Source: Phymatolithon calcareum (lineage: Eukaryota > Rhodophyta > Florideophyceae > Hapalidiales). Taken from it: a stretch of 64,000 nt of DNA. Position 1 is the first letter of the stretch. Each line of letters opens with the position of its first letter. This document shows positions 10,890 through 19,769 of the stretch, piece by piece. Under the pieces are notes generated by a model that worked only from the letters and a program-made list of their open reading frames with translations, did not search any database and was not told the origin of the DNA. Made by a program: the position numbers and the translations under genes. Where the stretch lies: positions 868,001-932,000 of the forward strand of contig OZ345370.1 in assembly GCA_977006965.1 (NCBI GenBank), written 5' to 3'.

Positions 10890-10961
10890 TGAATGGGGAG
10901 TCCAGTGGGAAAGTTTTTGCAATCTCGGCGATAATGAGTGGCTGCCCATGTGCACAACAAG

Positions 10962-10994
10962 GTAAGATGTTCAGACTAACTTTTTCTCTTGCAG
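10962..10994 (+). other. probable 33-nt intron in the 3' UTR of the LENG8-like gene
   Basis: The exon end AACAAG is followed by GTAAGA, a branch-like ACTAAC, a pyrimidine run and TTGCAG, so every spliceosomal signal is present within 33 nt. All three reading frames hit stops right after the junction, so I place it in the 3' UTR of the gene ending at 10889. Confidence 0.5.
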
Positions 10995-11662
10995 TTTGAG
11001 TTGATTAAGGATACGTTTCGGACGCAAAAATTGGATAACCGTCAACGTTGAAACCAGATAAGAAGATGTGATTTGGTTCCATTTATTGATTTGTTATTCC
11101 AAGTGAAGTACTGTGCTGGTGTTTCCGTACTACGAGGTTGTGTTCGACCACGTCGTACTTGTAGCCGGGGAGCAATATCTAAAAGCGCATTTTGTGAACG
11201 AGTCCCTAAAGAAAAGGAGTGCTAGAAGGATGCGACCGCAACCTTCTAGCATTGCTCTTTGCTCTTTCTCGTCCAGGACAATGGCAGAGATCACTGAAAA
11301 AACAGAAAGCACTGAGCACTTAGCGAGCTCTTTATACTGCTTGCTCTTCCTTCTGGAAGCTGAATCGACGCGCTGGTGGCGCAGTAGGTAGCGTTGAGCT
11401 GCGCCCATAAGCGAAAACTTATCATCCCCCCAACATCGACGCACTCTTCATATACCCCTTGTCAATTCACACTCTGTAGATCGCGATATCTTTTATCAAG
11501 GGAAGAGGAAAACCCATGTGCGTTTGTATCTGCGCGATTTTAACCTTCAATGCACTGTGATGAACCTGTGGGCAATGAGCTGCCTTCTTAGGGCACTTCG
11601 AAAATGAGATTATGCACTGGGCTCAGAAAACACCATGCAGGTGGTCTTAATGTCCTACATTC
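10995..11662. other. intergenic, one weak small frame
   Basis: A plus-strand frame at 11113-11391 lacks an ATG start and encodes a segment (EQYLKAHFVNESL) resembling part of the small frame at 5851-6153. Nothing else is recognised. The N-terminal part of the Fanzor gene expected upstream of 11663 is not visible here. Confidence 0.3.
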
Positions 11663-12548
11663 ATGGCGCTTTTGTTCAGCATCTGTGAGCACTCTCATCT
11701 TGAAGCTCTTTCGCGCGCGAAACCGGTTCCCCGAGATGTGAGGGGCGACATCATCGCTATCGGTCTCGACCCCGGTCTGGTCGAAGTGGCCACGACGGCA
11801 AGAGCAACAATGAACTTTCCCGTTCGCGACTTCAAGTCGTCGGCATTCGCGCAGTTTGGTACCAGCTTTCCGACGAAGAAGTTCCGTCGTGAGAACTTAT
11901 CTATCCATGCGCAGAATTTTGAAGCGAATAGGCGAGAAATCCCTGCGTACCGAACTGCGGTGCAGCGATTCAGCGAGGTGACGCTGAAGGAGGCCGGAAA
12001 AGCGCGAGCGTACGCCACGGTCGTTCACGAGACTTGCCCATCATGATGGAGGAACTTGTAAGTCCCCTGCGGCGACAGAAGCGGTTTGCGCGTTTCCGTG
12101 CCGGGCAAAGAGCGATCCATCACCTTGCATCCTCGTTATTGTTCGACGAGGAACAAATAGAGCTACGGCGGTTGAAGGGCGAACAGAAGAGGCGGAAGAA
12201 GAAGGAGCTGTACGGTCGTCCCCGGGTCGTTTTCTTCGGCAATGCTGAGTACAGGTTTGGGAAAAGCGGGCCTACTCCGCGGAAGAAGCTGATTCGGGCT
12301 TTGGCGAAGATGTGCCCTGTGGTTCTGACGGACGAGTTCCGGACGTCTGCACGTTGTCATGGAGTGGGATGCCTATGCAAAAGGGTAAACGTTTTCGTGT
12401 TGTACACTGTCCAAACAGTGCACCGGGCGAGAACTCCTGCAGCGTGGGCGACATTGACAGGGACGTGAACGCCGCGCGCAACATAGGAACATGTGGTGTC
12501 CACATGCTTTTAGGAAAAGAGCGTCCGGAGTATCTGTCTAGGTCGTAG
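11663..12548 (+). pseudogene. broken Fanzor (eukaryotic TnpB-like RNA-guided nuclease)
   Basis: Three overlapping frames in successive phases make up one decayed gene. The first (11663-12046) has IAIGLDPGLVEVATTA, the RuvC-I motif with its catalytic Asp. The second (about 12034-12370) has RPRVVFFGNAEY, SGPTPRKKLIRAL and VVLTDEFRTSARC, the segment that precedes the zinc ribbon in Fanzor1 proteins. The third (about 12370-12548) has KGKRFRVVHCPNS and CSVGDIDRDVNAARNIG, the second half of the zinc ribbon and RuvC-III. One break lies near 12020-12034 and another at about 12363, in the middle of the first CxxC knuckle; each looks like loss of a single base. The REC/WED-type N-terminal half expected in a 400-700-residue Fanzor is missing. 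I see no flanking inverted repeats. A working nuclease is unlikely. Confidence 0.8.
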
Positions 12549-12994
12549 TCGTCCCACTATTTTTCTGTTTATTAGCTGGCATGCATAAGTATGTCTAGTG
12601 CCTCTACCGTGTTCATACGGGTTGCTCTTAACTCTTGTTTACAAGGGGAGCAATACTGTTGCCTTTAGAGGGCAATAAACAGCTTCATTACTATACTATT
12701 TACAGTGGGGTCCCGAGGAGACTACAAGTCGACTACTAGCGCTCAGCAAGTCCGTACAACCTATCCTTGCTTGAAGCGCGAGACCCGGAGGCTGCGTGAC
12801 AGTCACAACAGCTCCTGTTTGTTTCCTGACTAACGTCTGCATCTCCTACGTATGTCCGTGTGCTACTGTCGAAAACCATCCATCGAACAGGGAAAACTCA
12901 GCAATACCACCATCACTCACTTCATCCCAGTGTGTCCTTATTCCCCGGTAAATGTCCATGTGAGATTCATTGCCTGAGTATTGACACTTGCCTG
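12549..12994. other. intergenic, 3' of the Fanzor relic
   Basis: No gene is seen. In intact Fanzor loci the guide RNA comes from the sequence just 3' of the coding region, so this stretch may hold its remnant, but I see no structure that shows it. Confidence 0.3.
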
Positions 12995-14152
12995 TCATCG
13001 TTTTGACTTTCGATTATAACCAAACATCTTTGCAATCCGCCGAGGGTTCGCAACAATAAGCCTCTTCACGCCCGCGCAAACGGCTAATTTAGTATCCCAG
13101 TCTGACCTCACCGTCATGATAAATCGGACAAGTTTTTTCGTCGTCCGCACAGCCGTCTTAGCTGCAGTGGCATGTCCCAAATCCGGACGCCATCCAGCGA
13201 GAGCAACGCTCATCGCCACACCGTCCCACTTTCCTTCCCGCACAGTATCCACAAATCGTTTACGCGAGTAGTGGGCATACTCATGTCCTGCGACCATGAG
13301 AAACGTTGCATCCGGAAACGTACTCATGAATTCCTCTTTACTCTGCCCACTCTGTGCGACAAAAGAGAGTCGATCTTGCGTGATAAAGTGCTTCGTGCAT
13401 ATAGCGCTGAGAGCCGAGACGAGATGACTGCATTTCAGACAGTCTGGCGGTCTACTTGCCCTTTCACATGCATCAATCTGAAGCATGAAGCTTGTATGTG
13501 CCGGCAGGTCTACAAAGATGCTTTCCAACGTGGGAACGCGATACTGACACGGTTTGGGACGTCCCCCGCCAATAGGTGCTTCCATGCATCGCCGGCCGGG
13601 ATGCGGCTGTGCCTGTGGATCGTGAGTTGGCGGCGAGACAACAAGCGAACGTATGTAGGCCGCCGAACGCGCGCACGGAGGTCCGGTTCCATTTGTCGTG
13701 TGTTCCAGTCGACCGGCAATGACAAATGGCGTGCCGTCTGCAGAGATTGCGGCGTCTAGATGGACAAAATGTGCGATGCGGGCGCCAACACGCAGAGCGC
13801 GTAATGTGTTTCCGGGTAGAGGCCATTCCGATCCTCTATGACCAACTAGTGTTACATTACCTTGTATTGAGTTACCCTTACGACAGGCACAAAGAAATAC
13901 GCCTAGACCGCCCGGCATTGCAAGAAGCATTGTGAGTGCTAGTGCGGCAAGAAGGGCCCATGGAAGCGCGCGTAAGCATCCTCGCTTCGCGGGTTGTCGT
14001 GCGTGCGATGGCCCGCTGCTGATATGTGGCGTGCTCGAGGAGAGAAGGTCTTCTTCGTCGAAAACATCCTCGTATGCTTTCAAAGGTACGCGGAGATGAT
14101 CATCTCCTTCATTCCCATTCCCTGATGATGAGCTTCCCACTGGTTTTCGCAT
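12995..14152 (-). CDS. GDPD-like membrane protein, catalytic residues mostly lost
   Basis: A 385-residue protein with an acidic cytosolic N terminus, one membrane segment at about residues 62-89, and a lumenal or extracellular glycerophosphodiester phosphodiesterase-like domain. The family pattern is visible: VGHRGSEWP (about 103-111), NTLRALRVGA, HLDAAISADGTPFVI. In active enzymes the PENT motif supplies a catalytic Glu, ELD a metal-binding Glu and Asp, and a later HD a second catalytic His. Here these read PGNT, HLD and AGRLEH, so only the first His-Arg pair and one Asp survive. This suggests a pseudoenzyme or a shifted active site. The first ATG on the strand is at 14152; the frame is open a little further upstream without an ATG. 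It is divergent from the gene at 14352, 199 bp away. Confidence 0.75.
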   Translation of the reverse strand: MRKPVGSSSSGNGNEGDDHLRVPLKAYEDVFDEEDLLSSSTPHISSGPSHARQPAKRGCLRALPWALLAALALTMLLAMPGGLGVFLCACRKGNSIQGNVTLVGHRGSEWPLPGNTLRALRVGARIAHFVHLDAAISADGTPFVIAGRLEHTTNGTGPPCARSAAYIRSLVVSPPTHDPQAQPHPGRRCMEAPIGGGRPKPCQYRVPTLESIFVDLPAHTSFMLQIDACERASRPPDCLKCSHLVSALSAICTKHFITQDRLSFVAQSGQSKEEFMSTFPDATFLMVAGHEYAHYSRKRFVDTVREGKWDGVAMSVALAGWRPDLGHATAAKTAVRTTKKLVRFIMTVRSDWDTKLAVCAGVKRLIVANPRRIAKMFGYNRKSKR

Positions 14153-14351
14153 GGTATAGTACGTCTCTGGGCTGAAGGGCAAGCAGGTGAACGAGCATAG
14201 GGGACCACGTCGAATTTCGCAGCGTGTAGCGCAGCATGCAGCGCTGTGAATGCAGATTTGACTGACTCATGTAGCTTTTGATTTGAATCACCAATCATCA
14301 GCCGACAATTTTCGCTGCATCATACGTGCACATATCCAGGATCTCACGGCT

Positions 14352-15038
14352 ATGATATCTCCACTCCCCCAGCTGGAGTACGCACAGCAGAGCAAACGGT
14401 TTGCAAACAGTGAAGGAAACACAGGAAGCAGAATGGGGTCCGCTTTTCTGATTACGCTTCTTCTTTCCGGCATGGGAACAATTTCGTTTCAGTTTGGAAC
14501 GTCAAATGCCGACCTCCTCGTCACAGCGTTGCTTTTCGTGTACGTGGCTATCTTGAACGTTGCTCTGCTCCGTTCGACTGTTTCGCCCTCAACGCGCCCG
14601 CCATCACCTTCCAAACGCGCAGTCCGCCTTCTGTTTCCATTGACGGCATTGATATCTATTTTGCTACCGATTGCACTAATGGTTATGTGCCCTGCATTGG
14701 GCCCGTCTGGAGTAGCGCGCCACACCTGGCTGGTTTTTGCACAATTGCTATTCGAGTCCATTGCGCACATGCTTTCTTCGCGAGTTCGCGTCGCCGTGCT
14801 CCCACGCCTTGCGGGGACAGCCGCATTTATTGCTTATCGCATCCCAGTCGCCAGATCTTGGGCTATGGCACCGCAAGTACCAGGCGTCGCATCCCGCACG
14901 CAGGACATAGCAAGCGTTGTGGCTACGGCGAACGCGGTGTACTGGGCACTTGGACTTTTTTGGTTCCTCGTAGGGGTTTGTGTGCCCTACCATGTGACGG
15001 AGCCAAAGGACGCGAATGTGGCGGAGAAGACGGAATGA
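14352..15038 (+). CDS. multi-pass membrane protein, plant DUF7733-like
   Basis: A 228-residue protein with about five or six hydrophobic segments: about residues 28-48, 55-72, 95-115, a moderately hydrophobic stretch around TWLVFAQLLFESIAH, and AVYWALGLFWFLVGVCV near the C terminus. The order of a TWLVFAQ-LFE helix, a segment resembling RxxxxPxxxxxAxxIAYRI, and a final WxxxLFxFLxxxxxPYH block recalls the plant membrane protein family DUF7733. The match is from memory of the pattern, so the family call is tentative; function is unknown. The open frame continues upstream of the ATG without another Met. It ends 68 bp from the stop of the convergent acyl-CoA synthetase gene. Confidence 0.7.
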   Translation: MISPLPQLEYAQQSKRFANSEGNTGSRMGSAFLITLLLSGMGTISFQFGTSNADLLVTALLFVYVAILNVALLRSTVSPSTRPPSPSKRAVRLLFPLTALISILLPIALMVMCPALGPSGVARHTWLVFAQLLFESIAHMLSSRVRVAVLPRLAGTAAFIAYRIPVARSWAMAPQVPGVASRTQDIASVVATANAVYWALGLFWFLVGVCVPYHVTEPKDANVAEKTE

Positions 15039-15106
15039 AAATGCGAATACTATAAATTTTATTGTATAAGAACATGCAACTATTTCACATCCCACCATGT
15101 GTTTGT

Positions 15107-17005
15107 TTATACGTTGTATATATCTTCAATGATGTCGTCAAAGTGGCTGACGACCACCTGGCGCTTCACTTTCAGGGTCGGCGTGAGCTCTCCCTTCTCC
15201 ATAGAAAAGTCACGGGTTAGGAGCCGCCATTTCTTTACCTTTGCCGCGTTGCTGATGGCCTCCTTATTTGCTTCTTCAACCCCGTCCGACATATACTTTT
15301 GCCAAACAGGGTCTTGAATCGCCTCTTCTGCAGTTCTGATCTGTGGGTTCACGTTTTTCGAAGGACCATCAAGTTTCCCATCTTCGTCAAAGTAGGGCAC
15401 CAGCAAGCAACTCACAAACTTACGCTTATCACCCACCGGAAAGGCACGCGCAATACCGGGCATAGCCTTGAGCAGTGAACCTTCCACAAGGAGAGGTGCA
15501 ACATTCTCGCCACCGGAAGTGATAAGAAGTTCCTTAATGCGACCAGTAATGGTAACATACCCATCCTTATCAATTCGGCCAAGATCTCCAGTGTGATAAA
15601 ACCCATCTTCATCAAGTGTCTTTCGCGATTCCTCAGCATTCCCAAGATATCCCATGAATATGTTCCGTCCTCGGAAGCACAGCTCTCCCTCCCCAGTTGC
15701 ATCAGGGCTCTTGGCCACTATCTCTAACCCGGGAACTGCTTTTCCAGAAGTACCCCTTCGAAAAGCGTTCGGCACATTCGCCGTAAGAGGACCTGTTGCC
15801 TCTGACGCCCCATACAAGTCAAGAAGTCTTATGCGCAGACTACGGAAATAATTATCTGTCACCTCAAGCAGGGGTGCCGTCGAGTTGAAACATATCCTTG
15901 CACGGTCGAGTCCAAGTGCAGTGCGGATATTTGAAAACACAAATTTTTCCGCAATCGCCGTGCCAAATGGAACACTCCGACCGGCATCCTCTGCGTCACT
16001 GGCGGCTGCACCGATGCCCTTCGCCCAGCTGCCGATAAAGCGGGCAACAGCCCCCTTGGACTGACCAATAGTCAACATTTTTTCACGGATTTTCTCCCAT
16101 ACACGCGGAACAGCGAGGAAAATTGTGGGTCGTACGGTCTTGAGCGTGGCCACCAAGGATCCGCGAAGCGCGTCAGCGGGCGCAATGTGCACACAAAAGT
16201 CCAACATGATGGGACCCATGATATCAATCATGTTTGCAGCAATGTGCGATACGGGCAGAAACGAAAGAATAACGTCGTTGCCATCGATAGAAATCAGCGC
16301 CTTGACTGCGTGCACGGCGGCGGTGATGTTGGCGTGGGAGATCATGACGGCCTTTGGTGCGCCCGTAGTACCGGAGGTATAGATGAGTTTGCAGCAATGG
16401 GTAGGTTCAACCCCCTTGAGTCTTTCCTCCACCTCTGCATCAAATGAGTCAGTACCGAGGTCAAGAAATTCTCTGAAAGACAAGATATAGTCTTGATGAT
16501 CTGGAAAACGGGCAAGGTCAATATCAGCACCCCAATATACCACAGTGGCGAGCAAGGCACATTCGGCCTTCACCGAGAGAATCTTGAGAAGATCATGTTG
16601 GTTGTCGACTATGGCTATGCGACAGCGTGAGTGTTGCATAATATATGACGCAACCTTTTGATGATTGGAGGTATATATGCCTACCGGCACTGCACCCGCG
16701 AGCGTGGCGCCAACATCAGAGATGAACCATTCCAGCGAATTGGCGCCGAGGATGGCAACACCGTCGCCAGAACCGATGCCCAAGGATACAAACGCACGTG
16801 CGGCAGTGCGTGCACGCTCTGCAAAGTCCTTTGCCGTTACATTGGTCCCGTCAGGTGTGACGTATTGCACGCGGTCGCCGTTGCGCTTAACGGAGTTTGC
16901 AAGCTCGAAGCCGACTGTGGTGGCCGGTTTCAGTTCATCACCGAGAAGCTCTCGGTGTTCGTGAAGCGAGGTTGTGTAGGTCGCCGTAGAGGATGGTGCT
17001 GTCAT
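15107..17005 (-). CDS. long-chain acyl-CoA synthetase, bubblegum (ACSBG) type
   Basis: A 632-residue ANL-superfamily enzyme that activates fatty acids to acyl-CoA using ATP. The AMP-binding P-loop YTSGTTGAPK is at about 209-218. It is followed by SFLPVSHIAANM, RPTIFLAVPRVWEKI, LYGASEATGP, GRNIFMGYL, FYHTGDLGRID and TGRIKELLITSGGENVAP, and ends with the KGELTPTLKVKR motif carrying the catalytic Lys. The spacing and the GASEATGP and SGGENVAP variants fit the bubblegum-type long-chain synthetases rather than the FadD or classic LACS groups. There is no targeting peptide at the chosen ATG, so a cytosolic or membrane-associated location is likely. It is convergent with the gene ending at 15038. 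Confidence 0.95.
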   Translation of the reverse strand: MTAPSSTATYTTSLHEHRELLGDELKPATTVGFELANSVKRNGDRVQYVTPDGTNVTAKDFAERARTAARAFVSLGIGSGDGVAILGANSLEWFISDVGATLAGAVPVGIYTSNHQKVASYIMQHSRCRIAIVDNQHDLLKILSVKAECALLATVVYWGADIDLARFPDHQDYILSFREFLDLGTDSFDAEVEERLKGVEPTHCCKLIYTSGTTGAPKAVMISHANITAAVHAVKALISIDGNDVILSFLPVSHIAANMIDIMGPIMLDFCVHIAPADALRGSLVATLKTVRPTIFLAVPRVWEKIREKMLTIGQSKGAVARFIGSWAKGIGAAASDAEDAGRSVPFGTAIAEKFVFSNIRTALGLDRARICFNSTAPLLEVTDNYFRSLRIRLLDLYGASEATGPLTANVPNAFRRGTSGKAVPGLEIVAKSPDATGEGELCFRGRNIFMGYLGNAEESRKTLDEDGFYHTGDLGRIDKDGYVTITGRIKELLITSGGENVAPLLVEGSLLKAMPGIARAFPVGDKRKFVSCLLVPYFDEDGKLDGPSKNVNPQIRTAEEAIQDPVWQKYMSDGVEEANKEAISNAAKVKKWRLLTRDFSMEKGELTPTLKVKRQVVVSHFDDIIEDIYNV

Positions 17006-17979
17006 TTTTGCAGATCTGCTCGAGAATCGTTTTCGTGGCCAAGTCGTTTAAGATCACAGATCGGGTGAGGTGTCGTAACCTCTCACATATATGTAGTTAT
17101 TTGACCGAGTTGACTTGAATTATCTGCACATCACAAACATAACAATTATGCTGAAAGCGTGCGCATGTTTCCCAATTCAGACCAATGAGATGATTGATTC
17201 ATCGAGAGCCATTCTGGTGAGAAATCAGATCACAGCATGGTGAGCTTTGAGCATGCAATGGCTCCATAACGACCCGTTTTTGTATAGATGAGACGACGAT
17301 CATAAGTCGACAGCAAACCTCGTCTACAGTATGGACGGATATGCAATGCTTTGCCAGCTTTCCCGCGCGCGCGCGAAGCTCAAAATAGATTCTCAGCTTT
17401 CCTGCTGTCGTCCGCCATAATATTATGATACAGTATCTGTCGCTTTCGCAACAAATGAATGATGCAAGTCGAAAGTTTTATACAAGTTTATTTTTAAAAG
17501 CCTCACAGTCTTTACGAATACACGGACAATGCTTCCCCAGGCGCTACCCACAATAGATACAGTAGCTCTTCTCTTATGTTTTCTCACCTTACGAGCACTG
17601 AGAAAAGCATTGTTTTGCGTGCCCTCAATGGCTACCTTGAGAGACTAAAGACAGAAATTGAGAAATAGAGTGTCTGAAACAGAGCCTGACCGAAAAAGCT
17701 TTTTGAGTGATATCTCGTTAAGAGCCAAACTCCGTCGTTCAGCTCTTGGAAATTTACGGCAGTAGCGGACTGATAGGAAATAGTAGTTGGAATGGCATTT
17801 CGGTCAAAGAATCTCTTACCAACTAAATTTTAATGTCTATCACTGGACTGCCCGACCGTGAAAGCAATGCGGATTCTAAAGGTGAATAACCTGTTTACGC
17901 CCACTTTCAAAGGCTTTCTATCATTAATAAGATTTCAAATCCAGCAATCAGAAGTGTGTCCGGGGCTAGTTTCTAGTCC
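17006..17979. other. intergenic, nothing recognised
   Basis: No gene is seen. A short CG-alternating run (CCCGCGCGCGCGCG) lies near 17364-17378. The stretch includes the 5' flank of the acyl-CoA synthetase gene. Confidence 0.4.
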
Positions 17980-18447
17980 TCCTGGATCGCGGTATCGCCC
18001 GTATTTGCCAATTCCAATGTCGAACGACGGACTGCATATACACCGACTACGCCTTCGAAGAGGTCCATCACAACAAAGACGGTACGCGAGCTGAGATACG
18101 AGAAATATCGTTGGGTGCTGATGTCGACGCCCGGCAACCTGCGGCACAGTCGAGGATGGGCATGATGCCACTTGGTAAACAGCTCCACATCTCCGTTCCA
18201 TTTCATCATCATATCGATAACTTTCTCCGAAACTCACAGGCCTTGCCCTCCACGGATTTATCCATATTGAACATGATGGTAGCATGGCGAGGACATTTTC
18301 CTCCTTGGCCCCGAATTGGTTAACAATTATACGCAGTATTAGCCCCCTGACGCCTATCGGCATGTCCACATTTCCATGGCTCTGTTTTTTCAGTGTCGCC
18401 GACGACCACGACATATCTACCGCCTCGTTACTGTGGCCGACAATTAA
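17980..18447 (-). pseudogene. RPN11 (proteasome lid deubiquitinase) pseudogene
   Basis: Read on the minus strand, this stretch parallels residues of about 30-150 of the intact RPN11 gene at 21953-22930. SSATLKK..SHGNVDMPIGVRGLIL matches [12 protein letters not shown] then [10 protein letters not shown], and WHHAHPRLCRRLPGVD matches [17 protein letters not shown] frameshift near 18215-18230 separates the two halves. The upstream half extends in frame to about 18447 and the rest of the gene is missing. The HxH-x10-D metal-binding spacing of the JAMM site is preserved although surrounding residues have diverged. It lies about 3.5 kb from the functional gene and has the same orientation, so it may be a decayed local or retroposed duplicate; no intron exists to tell which. 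Confidence 0.75.
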
Positions 18448-18450
18448 ATA

Positions 18451-19520
18451 ATCATCCCTGAAATCGCATGAAGTGGAACAGGTTTTAACCGTCCCGTGCG
18501 ATCCATAAAGTGACGAGGGAACGATGATCGTTCCCTCGTCACTCTAGACGGACACTCGGCTCGGTGAAACAGAATTACGCAACCGGTCGAGGCGTAAAGT
18601 CGCCGAAACTTTCGGTCTAATTGCGTGTCGTAATGATAGTGCAATGACGAAGACTTATTTCCAAGGTTCCCAGTTGTATTGAGAATAGGTTACATCTATA
18701 GGGAGACCTCGTAATGGTGTGGCTGAAATTGCAACACTTGACTGTCAAGTGTTACAGTTGTAGCGTCTGTCAGACCGTCAGTTGTCTGGCCTTTTCGAGA
18801 GATCCCTAACTTCCACAGTGCAAAAAGTTGATAACTTTTACTCAGCTTTTCGTACAGTACTTGACTTCAGAACGGACCTTCACTTTGTCAGACACTTTCT
18901 TCTACACTGGCCAACAACTTTCGGTTTGACTTAAAGTGCGTGTGCACTTAGTGTGGCCTCTGACAACCAAGAACGCATGAAATTTTGTAACCTCTGCGAT
19001 AATCGCCCGTTGATGCATCGCCAAGCAAAACAAGTGCTCAGCGTTACACCAAGATGGGAAAGAACAGGGTGAGAAAGCAAAAGAAAGCGCCAGAGACTTA
19101 GCGTACAGTGGGAGTCTGAATGTGTGCAACGAAAAAGACACACCCCAATAGGGGTAATCCAAATCGTAAATTGAGTGTTAGTCAGTGTCTGTGATGAACC
19201 CGTTGGTTCCTCTTGGAAGAGTCGTTCACAATACTGTGTTGACAGTGTCGGTTGGTAGATTGCAAGCAGCCGTTATAGAGCTCCTGGAGTCGATGCTGAT
19301 GATGTCGTTCATTTCACGGAGTCAAGTTTGGTTGCGCATCAAAATATACCCTTAACGCTAGAAGCGGCGGGTTCCATCGTGAAACCGCGCCATTCGACGA
19401 AGCTAAGGAGTATGCAATTCCTATCCCCAGAGCTCAAAATAAGCCACAGGCGCGCTGAAACTACCCTCAATAAGCTTGCCGTATAATGTTGCTCGCTGGT
19501 AATAGCTTGGCTCAATTGAA
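18451..19520. other. intergenic with two hairpins
   Basis: No gene is seen. It holds the 35-nt palindrome at 18509-18543 and a smaller hairpin at 18733-18753 (arms AACACTTGAC and GTCAAGTGTT around one base). Confidence 0.45.
18509..18543. repeat. 35-nt palindrome, 17-bp perfect arms, 1-nt centre
   Basis: AGTGACGAGGGAACGAT is followed by one G and then by its exact reverse complement. It would form a very stable hairpin. It lies just upstream (in minus-strand terms) of the RPN11 pseudogene and is in no gene. Confidence 0.85.
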
Positions 19521-19690
19521 GACGTCCCTATTTGCAAGGCCCGCTCCGTAGGAAACAAGAAGACCGTTGAGCATCTACTCCTACGCTGCAGTGGATGGAC
19601 TGTATCAAGAAGCTAGACTATTGGTAGAGTTGGCACTTAAACCGTTGAGGAAATATGAAATTAGAAACCGCTCGAAATACTCAAATTCGT
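19521..19690 (+). mobile_element. LINE (non-LTR retrotransposon) 3' relic
   Basis: One frame reads DVPICKARSVGNKKTVEHLLLRCSGW before a stop near 19611. The pattern Cys...KKTVEHLLLxCxxW is the C-terminal zinc-binding region found after the reverse transcriptase of many LINEs. A further stretch (LEILKFVRGCL, other phase) resembles the extreme C terminus. Only this fragment remains and it is broken by stops. Confidence 0.45.
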
Positions 19691-19769
19691 GAGGGGCTGT
19701 TTGAAATAATCCCCAGGAGCTAACCTTAGAGTTTTCCGCAATAAAGAAAGAAGGAAAGGAGTCACCAAA

